Source: Lysobacterales bacterium (GTDB lineage Bacteria; Pseudomonadota; Gammaproteobacteria; Xanthomonadales; Marinicellaceae). Taken from it: a stretch of 13,741 bases of DNA. Position numbers and translations under genes: made by a program. This document shows, piece by piece, positions 6,966 to 13,741 of the stretch. A model generated the notes under the pieces. It saw nothing but the letters and a program-made list of their open reading frames with translations. It was not told the DNA's origin and did no database searches. The stretch covers positions 1 through 13,741 of the forward strand of contig JALSIL010000396.1 in NCBI GenBank assembly GCA_026990095.1. The letters are read 5' to 3'. Position 1 is the first letter of the stretch; each line of letters begins with the position of its first letter.

Positions 6966-8804
6966 CTATAGTTGTATTGTTTGACTAACCATGTCAATTG
7001 GAGCAGATTTTCCATTATTCTGCCATTGTGATTTCATAAATGATGAACGAGACTGATTGGCAGGCCCAACACTTTGAGTACGATTACATAAAGTGTTTTC
7101 TGATGGTATAGCATTTGCAGTACTTTCAGCATCAAGAAAATCAATATACTCTTTACTTACTGTTTGGTATTTTAATGAAGCAGTTATTGAAATAGGCAAT
7201 ACTGTACCAGTTGGTATAGCAATAGTATATTGAGTTTCATCATAATTTACCAACTGATTAGGGAAGCCAGCTCTAACTGGATAGCTGTAAGCACGCGGTT
7301 TAATTCTTATATCATTCCCTCCAACAAATCCTAACGGAGGAATTCTATTGTCTTTAGCAATACAATTATTTAAAACAAAGTGAAACACTTTACTGCCACC
7401 TTGTTCAATTTCACAAATGCTTAATGTGGGGTTCCATATTCCCAGTAAAGATTCATAGATTTTAGTGTTATTTTCAGTTAACACAGCAGTTGTAGCATCA
7501 TAGTGCCCACTTTCAAAAATCAAATTTCCATTTGCATCTTTAGCTTGAACATTAATCCACATTCTACGCCCTTCAGGATAACCCGTTGGTAATTTATGCC
7601 CAGTTAAATTTGTTATTTTCACATTAATTACGGCTTGAGTTGCCGTATTTGAAACCACTGATACTTCCAATAAAGCACTTTTGTTTTGCAACATATCCAA
7701 AGCAGATGCGATGGTTCTATCAAAAGCATCTGAACGACTAAAGCTTCCATTATCTAATGCATTCCCATATAAGTTTTTCAAAACTTCTGGCATCCAACTA
7801 TTTCCACCTGCAAACTCGTGTGTTTTAAGGTTTCCAGCCCTTGCACCAACTGCATTAAAAGAACACGCCCGAGCATTTGGATCAGTTGCTTGAGGCATAT
7901 GACAATCTTGACAAGTTGTATTGATACTATCTAATTGAGGGAGTGTTGTTTCAAAACTATTACTAAAAAAACCTTGAGCAAAGCTACTGGCTTTCCACTC
8001 ATTAAAGGTTTGCTCTATAGGCATAGCAACACCTGTATCAACTCCATTTTCATTAATCAAAGTTCGCGCGATTGTTGTCACTCCATTAGTCGTTATTTCA
8101 GGAGAAGACACATTATGGCAAGAACCACAAATCTCACCTTTTTTGATAAAGTCAGAATACTCCCATTCATGTGGGACATTGAGCGGTTGTACATATGGGC
8201 CTTTGCGACAAGGGCCAAAGCTACTGCTATTAGGGTTATCACAAACATTATCATCGACCCAAGCATTGGAGTTTTGTAACAATAATGGTTCACCAGTTGG
8301 GCCATTGGCTTCTTGTCGATGACAAAAATGACAAGTTATACCTTGATAATCATTTAATTTTGATTCTATTGATGTTAGTGTCCCAGTTAATTCGCAGCCA
8401 TTGGCATAGCTCATATTCCCTGTTCCATCTTTTGTATGACCACTGTAAAAACCTGTAGGTGTGTGACAGCGAATACAAAAGTCACCAACGCCAGGGATAT
8501 CATTGTTGGCTATATCAACAGCAGCCCAAAACAAGGGATCACGCGTTGCATTTGCCATCATCGAGCCTGCCCAGGTAGAATATGGCATATAAGTGTTATC
8601 TTCAGGAATAGCAGGTAAACCACCATGACAATCACCGCACGCACTGGCTGAACCTATTGGAAAATTTAAAAATGGTTGAGTTCCATGTGGCGTGAAATCA
8701 GTAACTGCTGAACCTTTATTTATAACAGAAACATTTTGAAACTCAAATTTTAATTGAGCAAAAGCATTGGCACTTAATAAGCACAATAGAATTACTTTGA
8801 ACAT
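6966..8804 (-). CDS. Exported five-heme c-type cytochrome
   Basis: With the ATG at 8804 this is a 612-residue periplasmic or secreted protein with a signal peptide (MFKVILLCLLSANAFAQ). It has five CXXCH heme c motifs: CGDCH (56-60), CIRCH (110-114), CHFCH (158-162), CGSCH (226-230) and CQDCH (298-302), the last followed by M-P. Contexts such as FCIRCHTPTGF, GITCHFCHRQ and TCQDCHMPQA are typical of a cytochrome c554-related multiheme family. The heme-free C-terminal half (about 370-600) is beta-rich and contains NLTGHKLPTGYPEGRRMW, a motif that I recall accompanying such cytochromes. Heme attachment would need the Ccm system. No transmembrane anchor is evident after the signal. A TTG at 8813 would add three residues, but the ATG starts directly on the signal sequence; neither start has a good Shine-Dalgarno. 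It is first in the operon; role presumably electron transfer, partner unknown. Confidence 0.85.
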   Translation of the reverse strand: MFKVILLCLLSANAFAQLKFEFQNVSVINKGSAVTDFTPHGTQPFLNFPIGSASACGDCHGGLPAIPEDNTYMPYSTWAGSMMANATRDPLFWAAVDIANNDIPGVGDFCIRCHTPTGFYSGHTKDGTGNMSYANGCELTGTLTSIESKLNDYQGITCHFCHRQEANGPTGEPLLLQNSNAWVDDNVCDNPNSSSFGPCRKGPYVQPLNVPHEWEYSDFIKKGEICGSCHNVSSPEITTNGVTTIARTLINENGVDTGVAMPIEQTFNEWKASSFAQGFFSNSFETTLPQLDSINTTCQDCHMPQATDPNARACSFNAVGARAGNLKTHEFAGGNSWMPEVLKNLYGNALDNGSFSRSDAFDRTIASALDMLQNKSALLEVSVVSNTATQAVINVKITNLTGHKLPTGYPEGRRMWINVQAKDANGNLIFESGHYDATTAVLTENNTKIYESLLGIWNPTLSICEIEQGGSKVFHFVLNNCIAKDNRIPPLGFVGGNDIRIKPRAYSYPVRAGFPNQLVNYDETQYTIAIPTGTVLPISITASLKYQTVSKEYIDFLDAESTANAIPSENTLCNRTQSVGPANQSRSSFMKSQWQNNGKSAPIDMVSQTIQL

Positions 8805-8870
8805 ATAAAACAACGAGAAATTATAAAGTCAATAAATATAACACAGTTATCTGAAAAATATCAAATAGCT

Positions 8871-8899
8871 ATTATACATTAACAACAAAATCGTGATAA
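8871..8899 (-). promoter_or_regulatory. Putative sigma70 promoter of the cytochrome operon
   Basis: Read on the minus strand, TTATCA (8899-8894, 4 of 6 to consensus) and a perfect TATAAT (8876-8871) are separated by 17 bp. This would give a leader of about 60 bases before the ATG at 8804. A second TATAAT nearer the gene (8825-8820) lacks a -35 and would give a very short leader. Confidence 0.45.
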
Positions 8900-8929
8900 A
8901 GTACGTCTCTTTTAAATTTACACTAAAAC

Positions 8930-10519
8930 ATGTCAGAAATGCAACATCAAATGCAAAACAGGCGGACGTTTGCCATCATCTCTCACCCAGATGCTGGTAA
9001 AACCACCATAACTGAAAAAATTCTTCTCTTTGGAGGGGCGATAAATGTTGCAGGAGCTGTTAAGTCAAATAAAACAGCCAAAGGAGCAACATCAGATTGG
9101 ATGGAAATGGAAAAAGAAAGAGGTATTTCTGTGACCTCCTCTATTATGCAATTTCCTTACAAAGGTTGCACCATTAACTTACTTGATACACCAGGACATG
9201 CTGACTTTTCCGAAGACACCTACCGAACCCTTACCGCTGTTGATTCAGCCTTAATGGTGATTGATTGTGCCAAAGGTGTGGAACAACGAACCATTAAATT
9301 AATGGAAGTCTGTCGCTTAAGAACAACTCCTATTTTTACTTTTATCAACAAACTTGATAGAGAAGGAAGAGACCCAATCGAATTAATGGACGAAGTTGAG
9401 GATATTTTAAAAATTAAATGTGCACCAATTACCTGGCCCATTGGCATGGGTAAACGCTTGAAAGGTGTTTATCACTTTATTGATGACACGGTTTTATTAT
9501 ACGAATCAGGTAAAAACTACGAAACACAAAAAGCCGATATAATTCAAGGTTTAGACAATCCTAAACTGGACGAATCCTTAGGCGATGAAGCTGAGGATTT
9601 TAGAGAAGAAATTGAACTGGTAAAAGGAGCATCACACCAATTTGATAAAACCGCTTACTTACGTGGTGAATTAACTCCTGTATTTTTTGGTTCCGCTATT
9701 AATAATTTTGGTGTTGAGCCATTATTGGATGCCTTTGCACAACACGCACCAGCTCCACAACCTCATGCAACCGAAACACGCATAGTTGAAGCTGACGAGC
9801 AAAATTTTACGGGTTTTGTGTTTAAAATCCAAGCTAACATGGATCCTAAACACCGTGATAGAATTGCCTTCATGCGAATATGTTCAGGTCAATTTACTCA
9901 AGGCATGAAAGTTAAACAAGTGCGAACAGGAAAAGAGCTAAAAATACCAAATGCCCTGACCTTTCTTGCAGAACAAAGAGAACATTTAGAGCACGCTTAT
10001 ACGGGCGATATTATCGGCATTCATAACCATGGAACCATTAGTATTGGTGACACTTTTACTATGGGAGAAGAATTAAAATTTACTGGTATTCCTAGTTTTG
10101 CTCCAGAACTATTTCGTCGAGCACGTTTAAAAGATCCTTTAAAGCTCAAAGCCTTGCAAAAAGGTCTTGCACAATTATCTGAAGAAGGAGCTACACAGTT
10201 TTTTAAACCAACCATGTCCAATGATTTAATCTTGGGAGCTATTGGCGTATTGCAATTTGAAGTCGTAGCCTACCGATTGCAACGCGAATACAACGTAGAA
10301 ACTTTGTTCGAGAATGTCAATGTTGCTACCGCCCGCTGGATTAGTGCCAAGGATGAGAAAGAACTGGCAAACTTTAAAAATAAAGCGGTTGCTAATTTAG
10401 CCGAAGATGCCCATGGACATTTGGTTTATATCGCACCAACTTATGTTAATCTGCAATTAACCCAAGAACGCTTTCCAAATATCCAATTCCATAATACTAC
10501 TGAAGGATTAAATAAGTAA
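8930..10519 (+). CDS. prfC: Peptide chain release factor 3 (RF3)
   Basis: RF3 is a cytoplasmic translational GTPase that removes RF1/RF2 from the ribosome after peptide release. It is 529 residues, the same length as E. coli PrfC, and similar throughout. G-domain motifs are P-loop HPDAGKTT (19-26), switch I RGISVTSS (64-71), DTPGH (86-90) and NKLD (140-143). The RF3-type DWMEMEKERGIS and ELVKGASHQFDK segments separate it from EF-G, and domains II-III include the FKIQANMDPKHRDRIAFMR block. The product ends soon after the conserved ERFPNIQFH. The ATG at 8930 is used; Met4 and Met8 are alternatives, since the first nine residues are not conserved. No Shine-Dalgarno is evident. It is divergent from the cytochrome operon and appears monocistronic. 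Confidence 0.97.
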   Translation: MSEMQHQMQNRRTFAIISHPDAGKTTITEKILLFGGAINVAGAVKSNKTAKGATSDWMEMEKERGISVTSSIMQFPYKGCTINLLDTPGHADFSEDTYRTLTAVDSALMVIDCAKGVEQRTIKLMEVCRLRTTPIFTFINKLDREGRDPIELMDEVEDILKIKCAPITWPIGMGKRLKGVYHFIDDTVLLYESGKNYETQKADIIQGLDNPKLDESLGDEAEDFREEIELVKGASHQFDKTAYLRGELTPVFFGSAINNFGVEPLLDAFAQHAPAPQPHATETRIVEADEQNFTGFVFKIQANMDPKHRDRIAFMRICSGQFTQGMKVKQVRTGKELKIPNALTFLAEQREHLEHAYTGDIIGIHNHGTISIGDTFTMGEELKFTGIPSFAPELFRRARLKDPLKLKALQKGLAQLSEEGATQFFKPTMSNDLILGAIGVLQFEVVAYRLQREYNVETLFENVNVATARWISAKDEKELANFKNKAVANLAEDAHGHLVYIAPTYVNLQLTQERFPNIQFHNTTEGLNK

Positions 10520-10541
10520 TTAAGATAATTTTTAATTCGAA

Positions 10542-10570
10542 TAAAGCAAGGAAGCTTTAATTATTTTTTT
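10542..10570 (+). terminator. Weak intrinsic terminator of prfC
   Basis: TAAAGC (10542-10547) and GCTTTA (10554-10559) form a 6-bp stem with an AAGGAA loop, followed by ATTATTTTTTT. It lies 22 bases after the prfC stop, and its T-tract runs into the last codons of convergent ihfB. Confidence 0.55.
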
Positions 10571-10869
10571 ATTGAGTCCATTACCCTTTCTTTAAGATCC
10601 TTACCTGGTTTGAAGTGTGGTGCATATTTGACACCGAGTGCAACAGATTCGCCAGTCTTTGGATTACGACCCATGCGGGGCTTTCTTTCACGTAGAGTAA
10701 AGCTACCAAAACCTCTAATTTCAATTCTATCGCCATTTGATATGGCGGTACTCATGGTGTTAATGAGTTCTTTTACCGATAGAGAAACATCCGATTTCAG
10801 TAAGCCTGAGTCGGATAATTTTGCACTTAGGATATTGATGAGTTCAGATCGTGTAACGCTATTCATCAT
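10561..10869 (-). CDS. ihfB: Integration host factor beta subunit
   Basis: IHF-beta forms the sequence-specific DNA-bending heterodimer with IHF-alpha, acting in recombination, replication and sigma54 promoters. The 102-residue product has the HU/IHF fold: N-terminal helices (TRSELINILSAKL), the GDRIEIRGFGSF segment, and the beta arm ERKPRMGRNPKTGE with the DNA-intercalating Pro70. HFKPGKDLKERV closes the protein. The RIEIRGFGSF and PHFKPGK(D/E)L wording points to the beta subunit rather than HU or IHF-alpha. It is a few residues longer than E. coli IhfB (94), with small extensions at both ends. Two adjacent ATGs (10869, 10866) are possible starts, and no Shine-Dalgarno is seen. It lies downstream of rpsA as in other gammaproteobacteria, but a strong terminator separates the two. 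Confidence 0.95.
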   Translation of the reverse strand: MMNSVTRSELINILSAKLSDSGLLKSDVSLSVKELINTMSTAISNGDRIEIRGFGSFTLRERKPRMGRNPKTGESVALGVKYAPHFKPGKDLKERVMDSIKK

Positions 10870-10896
10870 TTAATTATAAACAGTTTTACAAAAAAG

Positions 10897-10927
10897 AAAA
10901 GCACCTAATCGAAATTAGGTGCTTTTT
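10897..10927. terminator. Strong bidirectional intrinsic terminator between rpsA and ihfB
   Basis: AAAAGCACCTAAT (10897-10909) and ATTAGGTGCTTTT (10914-10926) form a perfect 13-bp stem with a CGAA loop. There are T-runs on both strands: GCTTTTTTT going right, and GCTTTTCTTTTTT going left on the minus strand. On the minus strand it would end rpsA transcripts 70-100 bases after the stop; on the plus strand it would stop transcripts running through ihfB. Confidence 0.85.
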
Positions 10928-10995
10928 TTATTTCAGATTCAATTACTTGAACCTCAATTAGTAAAAAATAATATAACTGACGAAAATTTGAATAA

Positions 10996-12660
10996 CTATT
11001 TATCCATTTTTTCTTTCAATAAGTCACCAAGACTTGTTGTGCTCGTGCTAGCATCTTTATAGTCTTTAAGAACTTTGTTCATTTCATCAAACTCTTTGGC
11101 TTTAATAGAAAGAGTTAACATCTTACTGCGTCTGTCCATTCCGACAAATTTAGCTTCAACTTCATCGCCTTCTTTAAACACTGCTGTGACATCATCGGTT
11201 CTTTCTTTAGCCACGTCTTGAGCTTTAATCTGACCCAATACGCCTTCTTCAAGTTCAACAATTGCCGCTTTTTCAGAAACTTCTTTAATGATTCCTTTAA
11301 CAATACTGCCTTTAGGATTAGCTGCAACAAAAGAACCAAATGGGTCTTGTGCTAATTGCTTGATGCCTAATGAAATACGTTCACGTTCAGAGTCAACAAC
11401 TAATAACATCGCTTCAACGGTATCGCCTTTCTTGTACTTGCGAATAGCCACGTCATCCGCTTCATTCCAAGAAATATCAGATAAATGAACCAAGCCATCA
11501 ATTCCACCATCAAGACCGATAAATATACCAAAATCAGTAATTGATTTAATCTTACCAGAAACCACATCACCTTTCTCATGAGTTGCAGCAAATGCATCCC
11601 AAGGATTAGGTTGGCATTGTTTCATGCCTAATGAAATGCGACGTTTCTCTTCTTCAATGTCAAGAATAGCCACTTCAACTTCATCACCTGGTTGTACCAC
11701 TTTAGCTGGATTGATGTTTTTGTTAGTCCAATCAATTTCAGAAACGTGCACTAACCCTTCGATTCCATCTTCAATTTCAACAAAACAACCGTAATCGGTA
11801 ATATTAGTCACACGACCAAAGATTCGAGAGCCAACAGGCTGTCTGCGAGCTATATCTTTCCATGGATCTTCACCTAATTGCTTAAGACCTAAGGATACAC
11901 GTGTTTTCTCTTTATCGAACTTAAGAACACGAACTTCAAGTTCTTGCCCAATTTCAACAACTTCTGATGGGTGATTAAAACGCTTCCAAGACATATCAGT
12001 AATATGCAGTAAACCATCAATTCCACCTAAATCTAAGAAAGCACCGTAATCGGTTAAGTTTTTAACGATACCTTTAATGATAGCACCATCAACCAATGTT
12101 TCTAGTAACTTATCACGATCTTCAGAGTATTCAGTCTCAACAACAGCACGGCGTGAAACAACAACATTGTTACGACGTTTGTCTAATTTGATGACTTTGA
12201 ATTCTAAATCTTTTCCTTCTAAGTAAGCAGGATCTCTAACAGGGCGTACATCGACCAATGAACCTGGTAAGAAAGCCCTTACTCCATCCATGTCAACAGT
12301 GAATCCACCACGTACTTTACCTGTAATTTTACCCATAACAATGGCTTCATTGTCATGCGCTACTTGTAATTGTTCCCAAACCAACATGCGTTTGGCTTTT
12401 TCACGAGAAAGAATTGTTTGGCCGTAACCATTTTCGTATTTCTCAAGGGCAACATCGACTTCATCACCAATTTCTAATTCCAAATCACCCGAATCGTTTT
12501 TAAATTCGTCCAGTGAGATAACACCTTCAGATTTAAGACCCGCATCAACAATAGCAAAGCCATTTTCGATATCAAGCACGACACCTTTGATGATAGTTCC
12601 AGGAATTAGTTTTTTTGCTGATAAATCGTCTTCAAGCAGCTGTTCAAAATTTTCGCTCAT
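10996..12660 (-). CDS. rpsA: 30S ribosomal protein S1
   Basis: S1 binds mRNA on the 30S platform and allows initiation on structured or weak Shine-Dalgarno messages. From the ATG at 12660 it has 554 residues; E. coli S1 has 557. Six OB-fold S1 domains follow one another at about 20-86, 105-171, 192-260, 277-347, 364-434 and 451-519. Domains 3-5 carry near-identical DYGAFLDLGGIDGLLHITD / DYGCFVEIEDGIEGLVHVSE / DFGIFIGLDGGIDGLVHLSD signatures, each ending in (I/V)SLG(L/M/I)KQ. The upstream GTG at 12681 was rejected because homologues begin M-x-E-x-F-x-Q-L, which matches MSENFEQL here, and AGAG lies 9 bases before this ATG. The C-terminal tail is short and charged. It lies downstream of cmk with a structured leader of about 114 bases between them. 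Confidence 0.97.
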   Translation of the reverse strand: MSENFEQLLEDDLSAKKLIPGTIIKGVVLDIENGFAIVDAGLKSEGVISLDEFKNDSGDLELEIGDEVDVALEKYENGYGQTILSREKAKRMLVWEQLQVAHDNEAIVMGKITGKVRGGFTVDMDGVRAFLPGSLVDVRPVRDPAYLEGKDLEFKVIKLDKRRNNVVVSRRAVVETEYSEDRDKLLETLVDGAIIKGIVKNLTDYGAFLDLGGIDGLLHITDMSWKRFNHPSEVVEIGQELEVRVLKFDKEKTRVSLGLKQLGEDPWKDIARRQPVGSRIFGRVTNITDYGCFVEIEDGIEGLVHVSEIDWTNKNINPAKVVQPGDEVEVAILDIEEEKRRISLGMKQCQPNPWDAFAATHEKGDVVSGKIKSITDFGIFIGLDGGIDGLVHLSDISWNEADDVAIRKYKKGDTVEAMLLVVDSERERISLGIKQLAQDPFGSFVAANPKGSIVKGIIKEVSEKAAIVELEEGVLGQIKAQDVAKERTDDVTAVFKEGDEVEAKFVGMDRRSKMLTLSIKAKEFDEMNKVLKDYKDASTSTTSLGDLLKEKMDK

Positions 12661-12760
12661 ATAAATATGCTCTATAAACACAAAGAGTTGTGTTTAAAAT
12701 GTTTCCGTATCAATATAGGTTGATACTCGTTTAAAAAAAGAATGTTGAACCATTTCAACA
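12661..12760 (-). promoter_or_regulatory. Structured rpsA 5' leader with three perfect hairpins (possible S1 autoregulatory site)
   Basis: On the minus strand the leader holds three perfect stem-loops in order: TGTTGAA/TTCAACA with a 4-base loop (12760-12743), GTATCAA/TTGATAC with a 6-base loop (12726-12707), and a 9-bp TAAACACAA/TTGTGTTTA stem with a 4-base loop (12696-12675). AU-rich linkers separate them, and the last is followed by AGAG and the ATG. The rpsA initiation region of E. coli is known to fold into three hairpins with AU-rich spacers and to be repressed by S1 itself, so a similar role is likely. Boxes TTGAAA (minus strand, 12758-12753) and TTTAAA at 17-bp spacing could also form a promoter here. 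Confidence 0.6.
12730..12760 (-). terminator. Hairpin plus U-run after cmk, terminator or attenuator
   Basis: The first leader hairpin (7-bp stem, loop ATGG on the minus strand) is followed by TTCTTTTTTT. That is an intrinsic-terminator layout 15 bases after the cmk stop. It may limit read-through from cmk into rpsA, leaving rpsA to its own promoter. Confidence 0.5.
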
Positions 12761-12774
12761 CCCCACTAAAAAAT

Positions 12775-13479
12775 TTATGCAATAGATGCGTTCTTTAGCC
12801 CTGTTTTTTCAATAATGTTTTTACAAAACTGAAACACCTCATCAATACTTAAGTTACTGGTATCAATGATAATGGCATCATCTGCCGGAACCAAAGGAGA
12901 AGCCTTGCGATTACTGTCTCGGGCATCTCGAGCACCTATCTCTTTTTCAAGAGCGCGGATATTAGCATCAACCCCTTTATTTTTCAACTGTTTCAAGCGT
13001 CTTTTTGCTCTTTCCCCTGCACTTGCGGTTAAATAGAACTTTATTTGTGCATCTTGGAAAACAACGGTGCCCATATCTCGACCATCAGCAACAAGCCCGG
13101 GGGCAACTCTAAAATCTTTTTGGCGCTGTAATAATGCCGCTCTTACCTCTGGAATAACGGCAATAATTGAGGCAATATTTCCGCAAGATTCGGTACGCAA
13201 ATCGTGATTAACACGTACGCCATCCAGATAAACTAAAGTAGGTTCACCAATGACCGATTCAAAACTCAAATCCAAGCCCTTTGCAAGTTCCACCAAAGTC
13301 GCTACATCTGATATTTCTGCATCTGTATTGAGCACTTTCAAAGCCAAAGCGCGATAAATAGCACCACTGTCCAACAAATGCCAGCCTAGGTAATTTGACA
13401 ATAATGAAGCCGTTGTGCCCTTACCAACACCTGAAGGACCATCAACGGTAATGACGGGAATTATTGCTGTGTTTTTCAT
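12775..13479 (-). CDS. cmk: Cytidylate kinase (CMP/dCMP kinase)
   Basis: Cmk is a cytoplasmic enzyme that phosphorylates CMP and dCMP to the diphosphates with ATP. The 234-residue product has P-loop GPSGVGKGT (14-22) after an ITVD strand, the NMP-binding HLLDSGAIYRALAL segment (34-47), LVADGRDMGTVVF near 129-141 that positions the pyrimidine nucleotide, and a lid region rich in Arg (GARDARDSNRKASPL). LVPADDAIIIDTSNLSI matches the conserved C-terminal strand. E. coli Cmk is 227 residues, so this is full length. Start ATG at 13479; no clear Shine-Dalgarno precedes it. It stands immediately upstream of rpsA as in other gammaproteobacteria. Confidence 0.96.
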   Translation of the reverse strand: MKNTAIIPVITVDGPSGVGKGTTASLLSNYLGWHLLDSGAIYRALALKVLNTDAEISDVATLVELAKGLDLSFESVIGEPTLVYLDGVRVNHDLRTESCGNIASIIAVIPEVRAALLQRQKDFRVAPGLVADGRDMGTVVFQDAQIKFYLTASAGERAKRRLKQLKNKGVDANIRALEKEIGARDARDSNRKASPLVPADDAIIIDTSNLSIDEVFQFCKNIIEKTGLKNASIA

Positions 13480-13521
13480 ATTGTTTTAGGAATTGATGCC
13501 ACACTAAATTAAAAGCAGGAA

Positions 13522-13551
13522 ATTATAAATCTAAGTCAGTCTGATTGCCAA
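13522..13551 (-). promoter_or_regulatory. Sigma70 promoter of cmk
   Basis: On the minus strand TTGGCA (13551-13546, 5 of 6) and TATAAT (13527-13522, 6 of 6) are separated by 18 bp. The predicted start is about 35 bases before the cmk ATG. This is the best-scoring promoter by eye in the window. Confidence 0.65.
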
Positions 13552-13741
13552 TTAAACACCTAAATTCAACACGATTTGTAATTTCATGTAAGTAACAGCT
13601 AAGCATATTGCTATATTAGCTAAATTAAACCCGTAAGATGGGCATCACCACCGCTATAAACTATTAAATTGTCGACGATGCTTTTACGCATATGATGGGT
13701 AAGCCCACTTTACAAAATTAAATACCATTTAATTTAATTGT
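13552..13741. other. Non-coding window end with small inverted repeats
   Basis: No credible gene is seen. AGCTAA (13597-13602) and TTAGCT (13616-13621) flank a GCA/TGC mini-stem. Further right, TGGG-TAAG-CCCA and separated GCATC/GATGC repeats could fold. A 23-codon minus-strand frame (13691-13620) has no supporting signal. This is probably intergenic spacer upstream of the cmk promoter. Confidence 0.4.

Noticed and set aside
8093..8305. 70-codon minus-strand frame inside the cytochrome gene with a hydrophobic stretch.
   Set aside because: It lies wholly within the cytochrome coding frame, which is backed by five heme motifs and a signal peptide.
11115..11597. Minus-strand alternative frames inside rpsA (65-74 codons).
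   Set aside because: They are shadows of the S1 gene in another frame, produced by its repeated domains, with no initiation signals.
12669..12687. Loop CTCT of the third rpsA leader hairpin is complementary to the AGAG just before the start codon, suggesting a pseudoknot that hides the ribosome site.
   Set aside because: Only one base separates the 9-bp stem from AGAG, which is too short to cross the stem groove, so an intramolecular pseudoknot is not sterically plausible.
13620..13691. 23-codon minus-strand frame starting MRKSIVDN and ending in LTGLI, which looks protein-like.
   Set aside because: It is very short, with no ribosome-binding site and a stop just upstream; there is no evidence of translation.
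1..13741. CRISPR arrays, tRNA or rRNA genes, transposase genes.
   Set aside because: I saw no regularly spaced repeats, cloverleaf-like sequences, rRNA-like sequence or transposase motifs on either strand.

Overview
The window looks like a chromosomal segment of an AT-rich gammaproteobacterium. The cmk-rpsA-ihfB order is a classic gammaproteobacterial arrangement, and YbiT, PrfC, S1, IHF-beta and GpmI all read as gammaproteobacterial orthologues at near-standard length. A secreted protein ending in F-E-N-G-F-E recalls tails I remember from Marinicella-like and Lysobacter-related bacteria; this is a weak taxonomic hint from memory only.

Layout. 1-1102 (+): the 3' part of an RND efflux permease, followed by a hairpin. 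1273-2871 (+): ybiT, an ABC-F ATPase. 2929-3289 (-): two overlapping 61-residue genes of unknown function. 3451-4980 (+): gpmI, with its own extended -10 promoter and intrinsic terminator. 5034-5192: a 159-bp foldback element with near-perfect inverted ends and no coding capacity, which looks like a MITE. 5200-8804 (-): a tight three-gene operon of exported proteins. In transcription order these are a five-heme cytochrome c, a small secreted protein resembling a copper amine oxidase N-terminal (cystatin-like) domain, and a secreted protein resembling the copper amine oxidase catalytic domain but with altered active-site residues. 8930-10519 (+): prfC. 10561-13479 (-): ihfB, rpsA and cmk, with a strong terminator between rpsA and ihfB and three perfect hairpins in the rpsA leader. 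13480-13741: non-coding, with the cmk promoter and small inverted repeats.

Most of the window is housekeeping: translation (S1, RF3, YbiT), glycolysis (GpmI), nucleotide metabolism (Cmk) and nucleoid architecture (IHF). The part most likely to be new is the 5200-8804 operon. It pairs a multiheme cytochrome with what looks like a split, divergent copper amine oxidase, possibly a periplasmic or extracellular redox system. That functional link is inference from gene order and remembered sequence motifs; no search was run.
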